A stretch of DNA of 6,281 bases from CBDUXT01 sp965371245 (GTDB lineage Bacteria > Planctomycetota > Phycisphaerae > UBA1845). The stretch spans positions 1 through 6,281 of the forward strand of contig CBDUXT010000168.1 of assembly GCA_965371245.1 (NCBI GenBank), in the 5' to 3' direction. The notes below the pieces were generated by a model, which was not told the DNA's origin, did not search any database, and saw only the letters and a program-made list of their open reading frames with translations. The position numbers and the translations under genes are program-made. This document shows positions 1 through 6,281 of the stretch, in pieces (within the stretch, counting starts at the first letter, position 1; each line of letters begins with the position of its first letter).

Positions 1-113
1 ATGGCACGGGTCAGTCTTCGCATGGACGAAGCCCCCGAACCCTGTAGGGTAACTCGATTCCGATGGTCGCTTTCGTATCGGGCATGGTTGAGTATCCGTG
101 CGGAGCTATCCCC

Positions 114-148
114 CCTGAGTCCGCGCGGGCTAAAGCCCGCGGCTCGGG
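114..148. repeat. REP-like palindromic element (double-stem hairpin)
   Basis: The inner stem pairs CGCGGGCT (124-131) with AGCCCGCG (134-141), 8 bp around a two-base loop. An outer stem pairs CCTGAG (114-119) with CTCGGG (143-148), with one T-G wobble, and an asymmetric internal loop (120-123 against 142) separates the two. 'GGGCTAAAGCCC'-type cores are typical of intergenic REP elements spread by single-strand transposases in several bacterial phyla. No T-run follows on either strand, which argues against a simple terminator. Only one copy lies in the window, so calling it a dispersed repeat is inference. Confidence 0.5.
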
Positions 149-316
149 AAGATGATTCCAGAGGCCATTGTACACTACGGTCCGAAAAAAACAAGAAATC
201 TTTTTCTCGCATAAGTCGTGATGATTCAAAAGGTTAGGAGCGATACGGGGCTTGCATTGGCTTCCCGTCCGAAAAAAGTGTTGGACTTCGGCGATTCGGC
301 GCTGTAGGTTTCTATC

Positions 317-346
317 GGACCGACACACGGGTCGTCCGGGGTTTTT
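317..346 (+). promoter_or_regulatory. Leader stem-loop with trailing T-run, possible attenuator
   Basis: GGA (317-319) and CGAC (321-324) pair with GTCG (331-334) and TCC (335-337), giving a 7-bp stem with one bulged C (320) and the loop ACACGG. It is followed by GGGG and then TTTTT (342-346), 28 bases before the protease ATG. This resembles an intrinsic terminator in the leader, but the T-run is offset from the stem by four G residues and the stem is short. It could terminate upstream transcription, attenuate the protease operon, or be chance. Confidence 0.25.
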
Positions 347-363
347 CACGTGTACAACCTGCT

Positions 364-368
364 GGAGG
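364..368 (+). promoter_or_regulatory. Ribosome binding site of the metalloprotease gene
   Basis: GGAGG lies six bases before the ATG at 375. This fixes the start there rather than at the in-frame TTG at 252. The frame from 252 would add 41 residues rich in Arg, Cys and Trp ahead of an otherwise clean signal peptide. Confidence 0.8.
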
Positions 369-374
369 CGGATC

Positions 375-3300
375 ATGCACGCATTCCGGGTCGTTGGCGT
401 TTTCACACTTGTGTCAACGCTCTCCCTGCCGAGTTTCGCCCAGGTTGTGCCCACGGAGGCCACCAGAACGATGCTCGACGAGACCCCTGGGCTGACCGCC
501 CTGGTTCAGGATCAGCGGGTTGTCGCGATGTACGGCGTGCCCTGCGAGACCAACGACGGAACCAACCTGGACCAGTTCGTGGCCGACTTCGTCACCAACA
601 CCGGCGACGGTTTCGGCGTGGACGGCGTTGTTCTTGCACTCAAAGACAAGATCACGATCCGAAACGGCGGCCTGACGGTCTACACGTACTACCAGACGAT
701 CGACGGTCTCCCGGTCGATGGAAGCGTGCTGAAGATTCCGGTCATCCTCGATCAGGTCAATCAGGTCGCCGACATCATCGCTTACGCGGGCATTCGCCTG
801 ACTGCCGTACCGAATCCCTCGCTGCCCGCGGGCACGGTCACGGCCGCCCAGGCCGTCGATACGGTGGCAAACTCCCCCGACTTTCCCGACATCACGAACC
901 TGCCCGATCCTCTTGATCCGAACACCCCGCCCGATGAGGTCATCTTCGAGGCGCCCGATGGCACGATGCATCGTGTCTGGCGTTTTGACGGCTGGGGCGA
1001 CGGCGGATCGTTTCGGTTCTATGTCGATACGACGACGGGAGATATCGTTTTCGCTCAGAGTCTCCTCGTTGAGTTCGGTCCGACGGTTTCCGGCACGGTG
1101 AAGGGGCTTTCGACGCCCTGCTGTGATGCGGCCGGTACCCCGACGGAAGTTGCTCTTCCCGGTGTCGAGGTAAACGTTGAATTCGAACTGGTTTGCCCCG
1201 CGGGTTCCTTTCCGCCGGCGAGTCCGGATGGCACAACGAACGCCAGTGAGGCTCCGAATCCGGGACAGTACACGTTTCCCAACGTTGATCCGCTTCCCGC
1301 ACGCGTCACGAGCCTGTTACGGAGTCGGCTGGTCGATGTCCTCGATTGTAGCACCCCATCCTCACCAAACTTCTTCGCCGACGCGCTAGGGTGTCTTGCC
1401 GACGCCGAGGCAAACACGCTCCCGAGGCTCCAGGAATGCGCAGCCGTCCCGACGGGACATATTCCCAGTACCAGCGTTGACCTTACCTTCAACGGTATAC
1501 CAGACCCGCTCATCACGTCACAGATCAATGTCTTTGTCGCAGTACACCAGACCAATGACTGGTTCGCGCAGCTTCAGTCCAATTTTGACACAATCGACCA
1601 ACCGATCAGTGCGATCGTTAACCTCCGCACTTCTCTTAGCAACGCTAACTTCAGTCCAGCTCCCCTAGCAATCCTGTTTTGGGATGGAGCGGAAAATCCA
1701 ATCAACCCAGCCTATTCAACGATTATTTCGCATGAATATGGTCACTTCACCCTCAACACGTTGCTTGATCTCGCTACAGTTGATGCTGATTTCGGCGAAG
1801 GGATCGCGGACATCATAACATCGCTCGTTCATGACACTCCGGTGATCGGGTCCGGATTCTGCGGTGCAGGCAGGTTTGTGAGGGATGTGGATGAGCCGGA
1901 CGTTCCGCTGGTCATCGATACCGGAACTGACTGTGCCGATTTCCCAGTGCGGGACAACCAAGGTCCGTGGTGTTTTGGGCTCAGTTGCTTGTCGGTTCAC
2001 GGTCGTGGCCTTGCGCTGGCGGGAGCCTTCTGGGACTTGCGCACCGAGATCACCAAAACGCTTGTACTCGGCGGGATGAGTCAGCCGGACGCAGAGGCGC
2101 AGGCCGAGGCGCGAGTCGATCGGTTGTTCGTGGACTTTTTGTTCATCACCGACGGGCAACTCGATGAGTCGGTCCTCGTCGAGGTGCTGATCGCCGACGA
2201 CGATGACGGCGTGTTGTTTGACCCCGCCACCGGGGATGTCGCTACGCCCAACGGCCCGGAAATCGAGGCTGCCTTCGTCGAGCTTCACCGATGGAGTTTT
2301 CCCAACTGCGACAAGCATGGGACGGTCGTGGTTGAATGGCAGGGACCTAACGATCCCCCGGTTCCTGGGATGGACTACGCGGTCCAGGACAACGTCTGCC
2401 CGCCTATCGTCACGCTGATAACGACGGAAAAAATGGAAGGACAGGACATTATCTCCGTTGAGACATGGCGCGTCGGTCGCAAGGACGACAACGGCGATCC
2501 GGACGATCTCGGCCAGATCGTGACCACGTGGCCTGTCGGCAGTGATAGCGACATCGAAGTCCGCGTCGGGACCACTCCGACGACCCCGGTCAAGAGCGTG
2601 ACGGTCGTGAACATACCCGCGCAGAGCACGACGAACTACTCAAGCATCGCGTTGCGGCTCGGCGGGCGGTGCGAGGGTGAACCGGGCATTCTATGTAATG
2701 ACGACGCGCCCTGCACGAACGGTGTGTGCGTGGTCGGGCGCCTGGGCGGGCGTGCCCGGAGTGAGGCCGTTGTCGCTACCGGGGTGGGCGGGCGCATCGG
2801 CGGCTTCGTGAGAGGCTCAGCGGGAGTCGTGTCGGCCCAGGCCATCGGGAGCGGAGCCGCTGGATTCGGTGACCTGACCATTTTGGGCGACGTGAGCGAA
2901 CTGACCGTGGACAGCATTCCAGCGGACCCGAATGCACAGGGTCAGCCGGAGTCGGTGCTCCGTGTCGGAGGGATCGGCCAGCCCGGATTCACGATTAACG
3001 GCGCGCTGTTGGGTACACTGGAGGTGACAGGCGACCTTGTCGGGCGGTGCTTTGCGAATCGTTTTGCTGTTCCGTGCTCAACCCAGATGGATTGTTCTAG
3101 CTTTTTTCCCTGCGCGTCGGTACCACTGAGCATCCTGGGGGCCGGCGACTCCACGGGTGACATTGTCGTAACGGGGAAGATCACGGCGTTCAGTTCGATC
3201 ACGGTGACCGGTTCGATGTCGGGCAACATTTCCGCTACGGGGGACATTCTCGGGGAGATAACCATCAACGACTTCACGGGTGACATCTGCGCGCCCAACC

Positions 3301-4004
3301 TGTTCGGGTTTACACCGGAAAACGTTGCAGATGAAGGCAATGCGGAAAACCTTGCCGGCATCAACTTCGGCACCGGTGGTACGGTTTGTGCCGCGCCGCA
3401 GACGCCAGCCAACGCACCGGGTTTCGCCAAGAATCGATATATCTCTTTTTTCATTCGCTCGCCGGCGCAGCTGGCGATCCAAGTGAAGGACGTTCTGAAC
3501 AACGCGACCTGGTGGGTCGATCTACCTACCGACGTTAGTGAACTTTCCGGCAAGGATGATGCCACACCACCGACCTTCAAGGCCGCCTCGCACAACCCCC
3601 TATGCGTACCGGTCTATGCAAACTGGAAGGCGTTCGGCGTTGTGCATGTCTATCACGAGAGCATCGTTCCGGACGGCGTGTATGAGATCACCTCGACGAT
3701 GGACGGTGAAGTTCTCACGGCTCCGCTGGTTGTGACAAACGGCAAATGGGGCGATGCCGTTGGATCTCTTGTAAACGGCATGTGGACGGGACCGGACGGC
3801 ACGGTGAGTGTGCCGTCCGATGTCGTGGCGATCCTCGACAAGTTCACGAATCGCTCGGGCGCACCCTTGAAGTCACGAGCCGACATCGAGCCGTCAGTGC
3901 CAGACCTGAAGATTAACATCACGGACGTGACGCGGGCCTTGGACGCTTTTTCGGGGGCTGAGTATCCGTTCACTTCTCCTCCGGCTGAGCCGCCGTGCCA
4001 ATAG
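375..4004 (+). CDS. Secreted gluzincin (thermolysin/fungalysin-like) metalloprotease with beta-solenoid and dockerin-like tail
   Basis: Probable exported zinc endopeptidase of 1209 residues. Residues 1-22 form a Sec signal peptide (cleavage after SFA). Residues about 85-130 resemble an FTP propeptide (YYQTIDGLPVDGSVL) and about 198-228 a PepSY-like strand set; such propeptides inhibit and fold M4/M36 proteases. About 233-330 resembles a carboxypeptidase-regulatory-like beta domain. The catalytic core has H453-E-Y-G-H457, third zinc ligand E475 in GEGIAD with D479 four residues on, and H542 in VHGRGLALAGAFWDLR. The spacings, 18 from H457 to E475 and 67 from E475 to H542, are close to thermolysin's 20 and 65, so all key residues appear present. 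About 760-1010 is Gly/Val/Thr-rich with bactofilin-like repeats (for example TGDIVVTGKI) and two four-Cys insertions (766-785, 892-913). Residue 1019 on (KNRYISF) begins a beta module, then two dockerin-like repeats (1125-1167, 1168-1203) ending in YPF and PPC. Substrate unknown. Exact peptidase family (M4 or M36-like) uncertain. Confidence 0.8.
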   Translation: MHAFRVVGVFTLVSTLSLPSFAQVVPTEATRTMLDETPGLTALVQDQRVVAMYGVPCETNDGTNLDQFVADFVTNTGDGFGVDGVVLALKDKITIRNGGLTVYTYYQTIDGLPVDGSVLKIPVILDQVNQVADIIAYAGIRLTAVPNPSLPAGTVTAAQAVDTVANSPDFPDITNLPDPLDPNTPPDEVIFEAPDGTMHRVWRFDGWGDGGSFRFYVDTTTGDIVFAQSLLVEFGPTVSGTVKGLSTPCCDAAGTPTEVALPGVEVNVEFELVCPAGSFPPASPDGTTNASEAPNPGQYTFPNVDPLPARVTSLLRSRLVDVLDCSTPSSPNFFADALGCLADAEANTLPRLQECAAVPTGHIPSTSVDLTFNGIPDPLITSQINVFVAVHQTNDWFAQLQSNFDTIDQPISAIVNLRTSLSNANFSPAPLAILFWDGAENPINPAYSTIISHEYGHFTLNTLLDLATVDADFGEGIADIITSLVHDTPVIGSGFCGAGRFVRDVDEPDVPLVIDTGTDCADFPVRDNQGPWCFGLSCLSVHGRGLALAGAFWDLRTEITKTLVLGGMSQPDAEAQAEARVDRLFVDFLFITDGQLDESVLVEVLIADDDDGVLFDPATGDVATPNGPEIEAAFVELHRWSFPNCDKHGTVVVEWQGPNDPPVPGMDYAVQDNVCPPIVTLITTEKMEGQDIISVETWRVGRKDDNGDPDDLGQIVTTWPVGSDSDIEVRVGTTPTTPVKSVTVVNIPAQSTTNYSSIALRLGGRCEGEPGILCNDDAPCTNGVCVVGRLGGRARSEAVVATGVGGRIGGFVRGSAGVVSAQAIGSGAAGFGDLTILGDVSELTVDSIPADPNAQGQPESVLRVGGIGQPGFTINGALLGTLEVTGDLVGRCFANRFAVPCSTQMDCSSFFPCASVPLSILGAGDSTGDIVVTGKITAFSSITVTGSMSGNISATGDILGEITINDFTGDICAPNLFGFTPENVADEGNAENLAGINFGTGGTVCAAPQTPANAPGFAKNRYISFFIRSPAQLAIQVKDVLNNATWWVDLPTDVSELSGKDDATPPTFKAASHNPLCVPVYANWKAFGVVHVYHESIVPDGVYEITSTMDGEVLTAPLVVTNGKWGDAVGSLVNGMWTGPDGTVSVPSDVVAILDKFTNRSGAPLKSRADIEPSVPDLKINITDVTRALDAFSGAEYPFTSPPAEPPCQ
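3747..4001 (+). other. Dockerin-like C-terminal region of the protease
   Basis: Protein residues 1125-1209. The first repeat contains WTGPDGTVSVPSDVVAILDKF and the second VPDLKINITDVTRALDAF; they are joined by a stretch ending in APLKSRADI and followed by SGAEYPF. This is the layout of the paired calcium-loop repeats at the ends of many planctomycete exported proteins. Several acidic ligand positions of a classical dockerin loop are replaced here, most clearly in the second repeat, so calcium binding may be weak or lost. Its role, surface attachment or sorting, is inferred from position. Confidence 0.55.
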
Positions 4005-4028
4005 GTTGCCGCAATCCAGCGGCAGAAC

Positions 4029-4034
4029 AGGAGG
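4029..4034 (+). promoter_or_regulatory. Strong ribosome binding site of the beta-helix gene
   Basis: A perfect AGGAGG lies seven bases before GTG at 4042. This selects the GTG start over the in-frame TTG at 4006, which has no such site and would put 12 extra residues before the signal peptide. Confidence 0.85.
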
Positions 4035-4041
4035 CATAGAC

Positions 4042-5580
4042 GTGTCTCGAATACTTGGATGTTCATTGATCACCTTCGTGTGGTGCGTGTCGGCGGCTGC
4101 CGGGACGATCTACGTGGATGCCGACGCCACCGGAACCGGCGACGGGCTGAGCTGGGCTAACGCCAAGACGAGCGTGACGGCCGGCGTGACCGCGGCAACA
4201 TCCGGGGACGAGGTGTGGGTGGCCGAGGGAACGTATGTCGGGACGGTGACGATGAAGAACGGTGTGGCCATCATCGGCGGCTTTGTCGGCACGGAGACGC
4301 TGTCGTCGCAGAGTGACCCCGCGGCGAACCCGACGTACCTGAGCGGCAGCGACTCCATCCGGGTGGTCGAGAGTACGGACAACGATGCGACGGCCGAGCT
4401 GCGTGGGCTGCACATCATTCGCGGGAAGGTGAGCTTTCCTGAGTTTGGGTCGGGCCTGGAGATGTGCAACAGCTACGCCACGTTCACCGACTGTGTCTTC
4501 ACGCGGAACCAGGCCGGTACCCTTGGCGGGGCAGTGTGTAACCAGGGCGGGGCGCCGACGTTTGTGAACTGCCGGTTCGTGGGCAACGACGGCAAGTGGG
4601 CGGCGGGTGCGATTTACAACCGCAATGAGGGAAGCCCCAGCTTCGTTAACTGTTTGTTCGCCCAGAACACGGCCTGGGAGGGTGGTGCGATTGTCTCGGC
4701 GTCCGGCACGCCGACGTTTACCAACTGCACCTTTGTCGGCAACTCCGCGACGAAGGGCAAGGGCGGCGCCATGTTCGACACACTTGGAACGGCCGTCCTT
4801 GAAAACTGCATCGTGTGGAACAACACGGCCTTCGAGACCGGCACGGAGGAGTTCTACAACAACGCAGTGGTTGGCGGAACCACGTCCGCGTCGTACAGCG
4901 TGATTCAGGACGACGACCCCAACGACGCGAACATCTATCCCGGGACGGGGAACATCGATGACGACCCCGCGTTTACAGTCGTTGAGAGTGGAACCTGGTC
5001 TGAGAACGCCGTGCTTTTCGCCGGGCTTACCACGTTCGAGGTGGCGACAAGCACCTGGACAGTCGATGAACTGGTCGGGCTCTTAATCAACCCGGACACC
5101 AGTGGCGTCGCCATTGCCGTCATCCAGAGCAACACCGCGACGGAGATCGTCGTTTTCGGCGATTTTACGTCCGTGCTAGCCAACGATAGCTTTGAGATTA
5201 TCGATCCGCGCCTGGGATCGACTTCCCCGTGCATCGACACCGCCGACCCGGCCGGCGTGTCGGCGACCACCGACCTCGACGGAAACCCTCGGGAGGTACA
5301 GGGGATACCCGGCACGTGCAGCGTGGTGGTGGACATGGGCGCGTTTGAGTTCACGGCGATCGACTGCTGTCAGGACCCGGATTGTTCGTCGCCGACCCCA
5401 GTGTGCGACACATCGACATCGACGTGCGTCCAGTGCCTTTCCGACGGTGATTGTTCGGCACCTACGCCACGGTGCAAGACGTCGGCATCAGCGTGCGTCC
5501 AGTGCCTCACCAGTGGCGATTGTGGGCCGGGCGAGTCGTGCATTAGCAACAATTGTGATGGGGGCGGCCAAGGGGGCTGA
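4042..5580 (+). CDS. Secreted right-handed beta-helix protein with Pmp-like rungs and Cys-rich tail
   Basis: 512 residues from a GTG start. Residues 1-20 are a signal peptide (hydrophobic LITFVWCV, then SAAA), and the mature protein begins near TIYVDADATG, the usual N-terminal cap of planctomycete parallel beta-helix proteins. Five rungs of 25-27 residues start at F148 (FTDCVF), F174 (FVNCRF), F201 (FVNCLF), F226 (FTNCTF) and L253 (LENCIV). They carry N-x-A and GGA(I/M) turns as in chlamydial Pmp repeats; the stacked Cys would form a ladder inside the helix. NIDDDPAF closes the helix. A separate beta module of about 80 residues (313-392) follows, then SPCIDTAD, TDLDGNPR and VDMGAFEF, a standard ending for this family. 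Residues 441-512 are a Cys-rich tail. No enzymatic residues are recognised; adhesion or a structural envelope role is inferred. It lies 37 bp behind the protease gene, likely the same transcript. Confidence 0.85.
   Translation: MSRILGCSLITFVWCVSAAAGTIYVDADATGTGDGLSWANAKTSVTAGVTAATSGDEVWVAEGTYVGTVTMKNGVAIIGGFVGTETLSSQSDPAANPTYLSGSDSIRVVESTDNDATAELRGLHIIRGKVSFPEFGSGLEMCNSYATFTDCVFTRNQAGTLGGAVCNQGGAPTFVNCRFVGNDGKWAAGAIYNRNEGSPSFVNCLFAQNTAWEGGAIVSASGTPTFTNCTFVGNSATKGKGGAMFDTLGTAVLENCIVWNNTAFETGTEEFYNNAVVGGTTSASYSVIQDDDPNDANIYPGTGNIDDDPAFTVVESGTWSENAVLFAGLTTFEVATSTWTVDELVGLLINPDTSGVAIAVIQSNTATEIVVFGDFTSVLANDSFEIIDPRLGSTSPCIDTADPAGVSATTDLDGNPREVQGIPGTCSVVVDMGAFEFTAIDCCQDPDCSSPTPVCDTSTSTCVQCLSDGDCSAPTPRCKTSASACVQCLTSGDCGPGESCISNNCDGGGQGG
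4483..4863 (+). repeat. Five Pmp-like beta-helix rungs
   Basis: Rungs begin at 4483, 4561, 4642, 4717 and 4798, a period of 75-81 bp. The protein consensus is F-x-N/D-C-x-F-x-x-N, mostly followed by a GGA turn. The last rung departs to LENCIVWNN, the usual terminal rung in such proteins. The repeat is clear in protein but weak in DNA, so it is old or under protein-level selection. Confidence 0.75.
5383..5559 (+). repeat. 69-bp tandem repeat encoding Cys-rich modules
   Basis: Two full units (5383-5451 and 5452-5520) and a shorter third (5521-5559) are in register. Each begins with the codons for Cys after GAT and reads about 23 residues. The first two share the layout C-S-x-P-T-P-x-C, six residues, CVQCL, and a short turn ending in D. 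The 13-mer TGCGTCCAGTGCC recurs exactly 69 bases apart (5425 and 5494). The spacing in units one and two is C-6-C-6-C-2-C, like Dickkopf-type small disulfide modules seen in planctomycete and myxobacterial exported proteins. The third unit lacks the CVQC half and runs into GGGQGG and the stop. Confidence 0.75.
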
Positions 5581-5656
5581 TCGGGGGTCGGCAAGACGAA
5601 GGCTCGGCTCCAGGCCGTCGAGCAGCCGTACGACGCGCTTTCGTTACTAAAGCCCC

Positions 5657-6281
5657 TCAACCCATCAGTCGGGCTTCAACATCCTCGTACGTCGGGCACT
5701 CGGCGTAGACCTTCTCGAATTCCGTCCGGGCGCGGCGGTGTTGGCCGAGTAGCTCATACACGCAGCCCCGTTCGTAGCGCAATGCTCGCAGCACTTCGGC
5801 GTTTCGTCCTCGCTTCTTGCGAAGAGCTGCGGTTAGCACGTCCCTCGCCGCAGAGTGCAAGCCGAGTGCGTTGAGGGCCTTCGCCTTGTAGAGCAGTACG
5901 GCCGCATGAACAGCCGAATCGTTCTTCACCTCCGCCGTCAGCGCGACAACCTGCTTGCAGGCTTGCTTGTCCCCGACATCCTCCACCAGCAGCTCTGCCA
6001 GGGACAGGGTGACGAGGATGTCACCGGGATTGCGGCTTCGAAGCCGCTTCAGGCAGGTGGCCGCATCCCGCCACCGTTGCTGGTGTTGGTGGACCTCCGC
6101 GAGGGCCAGCAGCACGCCTGAAATGTCAGCGTTGACGGCCGCCGACACTTCGTCCGTAATCGTCAGCGTAGCGGCAGCTTCCACGCCGTACTTGGCCAAA
6201 AACTTACCGAGCGTACCCCGGCGCACCGCCGCCGATTTCAGATGGCCCTCGGCCGCGTCGAACTTGCCCCGTTTCAGCGCC
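5657..6281 (-). CDS. TPR protein, C-terminal part (start outside window)
   Basis: The frame stays open from the stop (TGA, complement of 5657-5659) to the window edge, giving about 207 residues. The in-frame GTG at 6224-6226 is not taken as the start, because the preceding codons continue a TPR-like helix (ALKRGKFDAAEGHL). The visible part holds about four tetratricopeptide repeats: ISGVLLALAEVHQHQQRW...AATCL, ILVTLSLAELL...ACKQV, AAVLLYKAKALNALGLHSAA, and RYERGCVYELLGQHRRAR. It ends in FEKVYAECPTYEDVEARLMG, a common closing segment of bacterial TPR proteins. No signal peptide or membrane segment is visible in this part. TPRs mediate protein-protein contacts; partners are unknown. It converges with the beta-helix gene and is therefore not in its operon. 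Confidence 0.8.
   Translation of the reverse strand, partial: ALKRGKFDAAEGHLKSAAVRRGTLGKFLAKYGVEAAATLTITDEVSAAVNADISGVLLALAEVHQHQQRWRDAATCLKRLRSRNPGDILVTLSLAELLVEDVGDKQACKQVVALTAEVKNDSAVHAAVLLYKAKALNALGLHSAARDVLTAALRKKRGRNAEVLRALRYERGCVYELLGQHRRARTEFEKVYAECPTYEDVEARLMG

Larger units (their letters stand above)
1..374. other. Intergenic region, no convincing gene
   Basis: Open frames cross this stretch on both strands, but none has a plausible ribosome binding site, a recognisable protein, or codon use like the neighbouring genes. The plus-strand frame at 1-237 translates straight through the REP-like palindrome and an A-rich tract. The region holds that palindrome (114-148), a small perfect inverted repeat ACCCT-GT-AGGGT (39-50), two copies of GTCCGAAAAAA (180-190 and 267-277), and a leader hairpin (317-346). 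I see no convincing -35/-10 pair, but the promoter for the downstream pair should lie here. The end of an upstream gene in the first bases cannot be excluded. Confidence 0.6.

Noticed and set aside
1..237. Plus-strand open frame of 78 residues at the window start
   Set aside because: It reads through the REP-like palindrome and an A-rich tract, has no visible ribosome binding site within the window, and gives an Arg/Ser-rich sequence without family features. It begins at base 1, so an upstream gene's end cannot be fully excluded.
252..374. N-terminal extension of the protease from TTG at 252
   Set aside because: An AGGAG at 236-240 is 11 bases away, but the extra 41 residues are basic, Cys/Trp-rich and would bury the signal peptide. 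ATG 375 has GGAGG at ideal spacing.
11..463. Minus-strand open frame of 150 residues
   Set aside because: It overlaps the signal-peptide region of the protease gene and crosses the palindrome, and its translation is unremarkable.
2942..3595. 217-residue minus-strand open frame inside the protease gene
   Set aside because: It is antisense to a well-supported coding frame in high-GC DNA, where long shadow frames are common, and shows no recognisable domain.
375..4004. Frameshift or interruption in the protease gene
   Set aside because: The frame is open throughout, and the propeptide, catalytic motifs and C-terminal repeats occur in order with no stop.
4006..4041. Beta-helix gene starting at TTG 4006
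   Set aside because: It has no good ribosome site. GTG 4042 follows AGGAGG and begins directly with a signal peptide.
4042..4062. Possible lipobox (ILGC) near the start of the beta-helix protein
   Set aside because: The Cys is residue 7, too early to follow a full n-region and hydrophobic segment. The hydrophobic stretch lies after it and ends in SAAA, a signal peptidase I site.
5602..5623. Hairpin GCTCGGC/GTCGAGC between the converging genes as a terminator
   Set aside because: The stem is only 7 bp with one wobble, and no T-run follows on either strand. Factor-independent termination is not supported, although some signal is expected in this gap.

Overview
The window looks like chromosomal DNA from a planctomycete or a close PVC relative. 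By eye it is about 60% GC. The evidence is in the proteins: two secreted multidomain proteins with features typical of that group. These are a C-terminal dockerin-like pair of repeats ending in a 'YPF...PPC' tail, a 'TIYVDADATG..DG.SW' start to a beta-helix protein, and Cys-rich 'CVQC...DGDC' tails. This assignment rests on remembered family features, not on a search.

Layout. Bases 1-374 contain no convincing gene. They hold a REP-like double hairpin (114-148), a short A-rich direct repeat, and a stem-loop with a T-run (317-346) just before the first start codon. Bases 375-4004 (+) encode a 1209-residue exported metalloprotease of the gluzincin type. It has a signal peptide, an FTP/PepSY-like propeptide, a regulatory-like beta domain, a catalytic core (HEYGH, then GEGIAD, then VHGRG), a glycine/valine-rich beta-solenoid region with two Cys-rich insertions, and a terminal beta module followed by two dockerin-like repeats. 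Bases 4042-5580 (+) encode a 512-residue exported right-handed beta-helix protein with five Pmp-like rungs, a separate beta module of about 80 residues, and a Cys-rich tail built from a 69-bp tandem repeat. It begins 37 bp after the protease stop, behind a strong AGGAGG, so the two are probably co-transcribed. Bases 5657-6281 (-) are the C-terminal part of a TPR protein whose start lies outside the window. It converges on the beta-helix gene with a 76-bp gap.

How they may work together. The first two genes form a likely bicistronic unit for the cell surface or exterior: a protease carrying its own adhesive or anchoring modules, and a beta-helix partner with a disulfide-rich end. Whether the protease processes its neighbour or external protein cannot be read from the sequence. 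The TPR gene is probably unrelated to the pair. I found no CRISPR array, tRNA, rRNA or transposase. The most notable features are the modular composition of the protease, the lower-GC stretch that coincides with its catalytic core, and the Cys-rich insertions in both secreted proteins.
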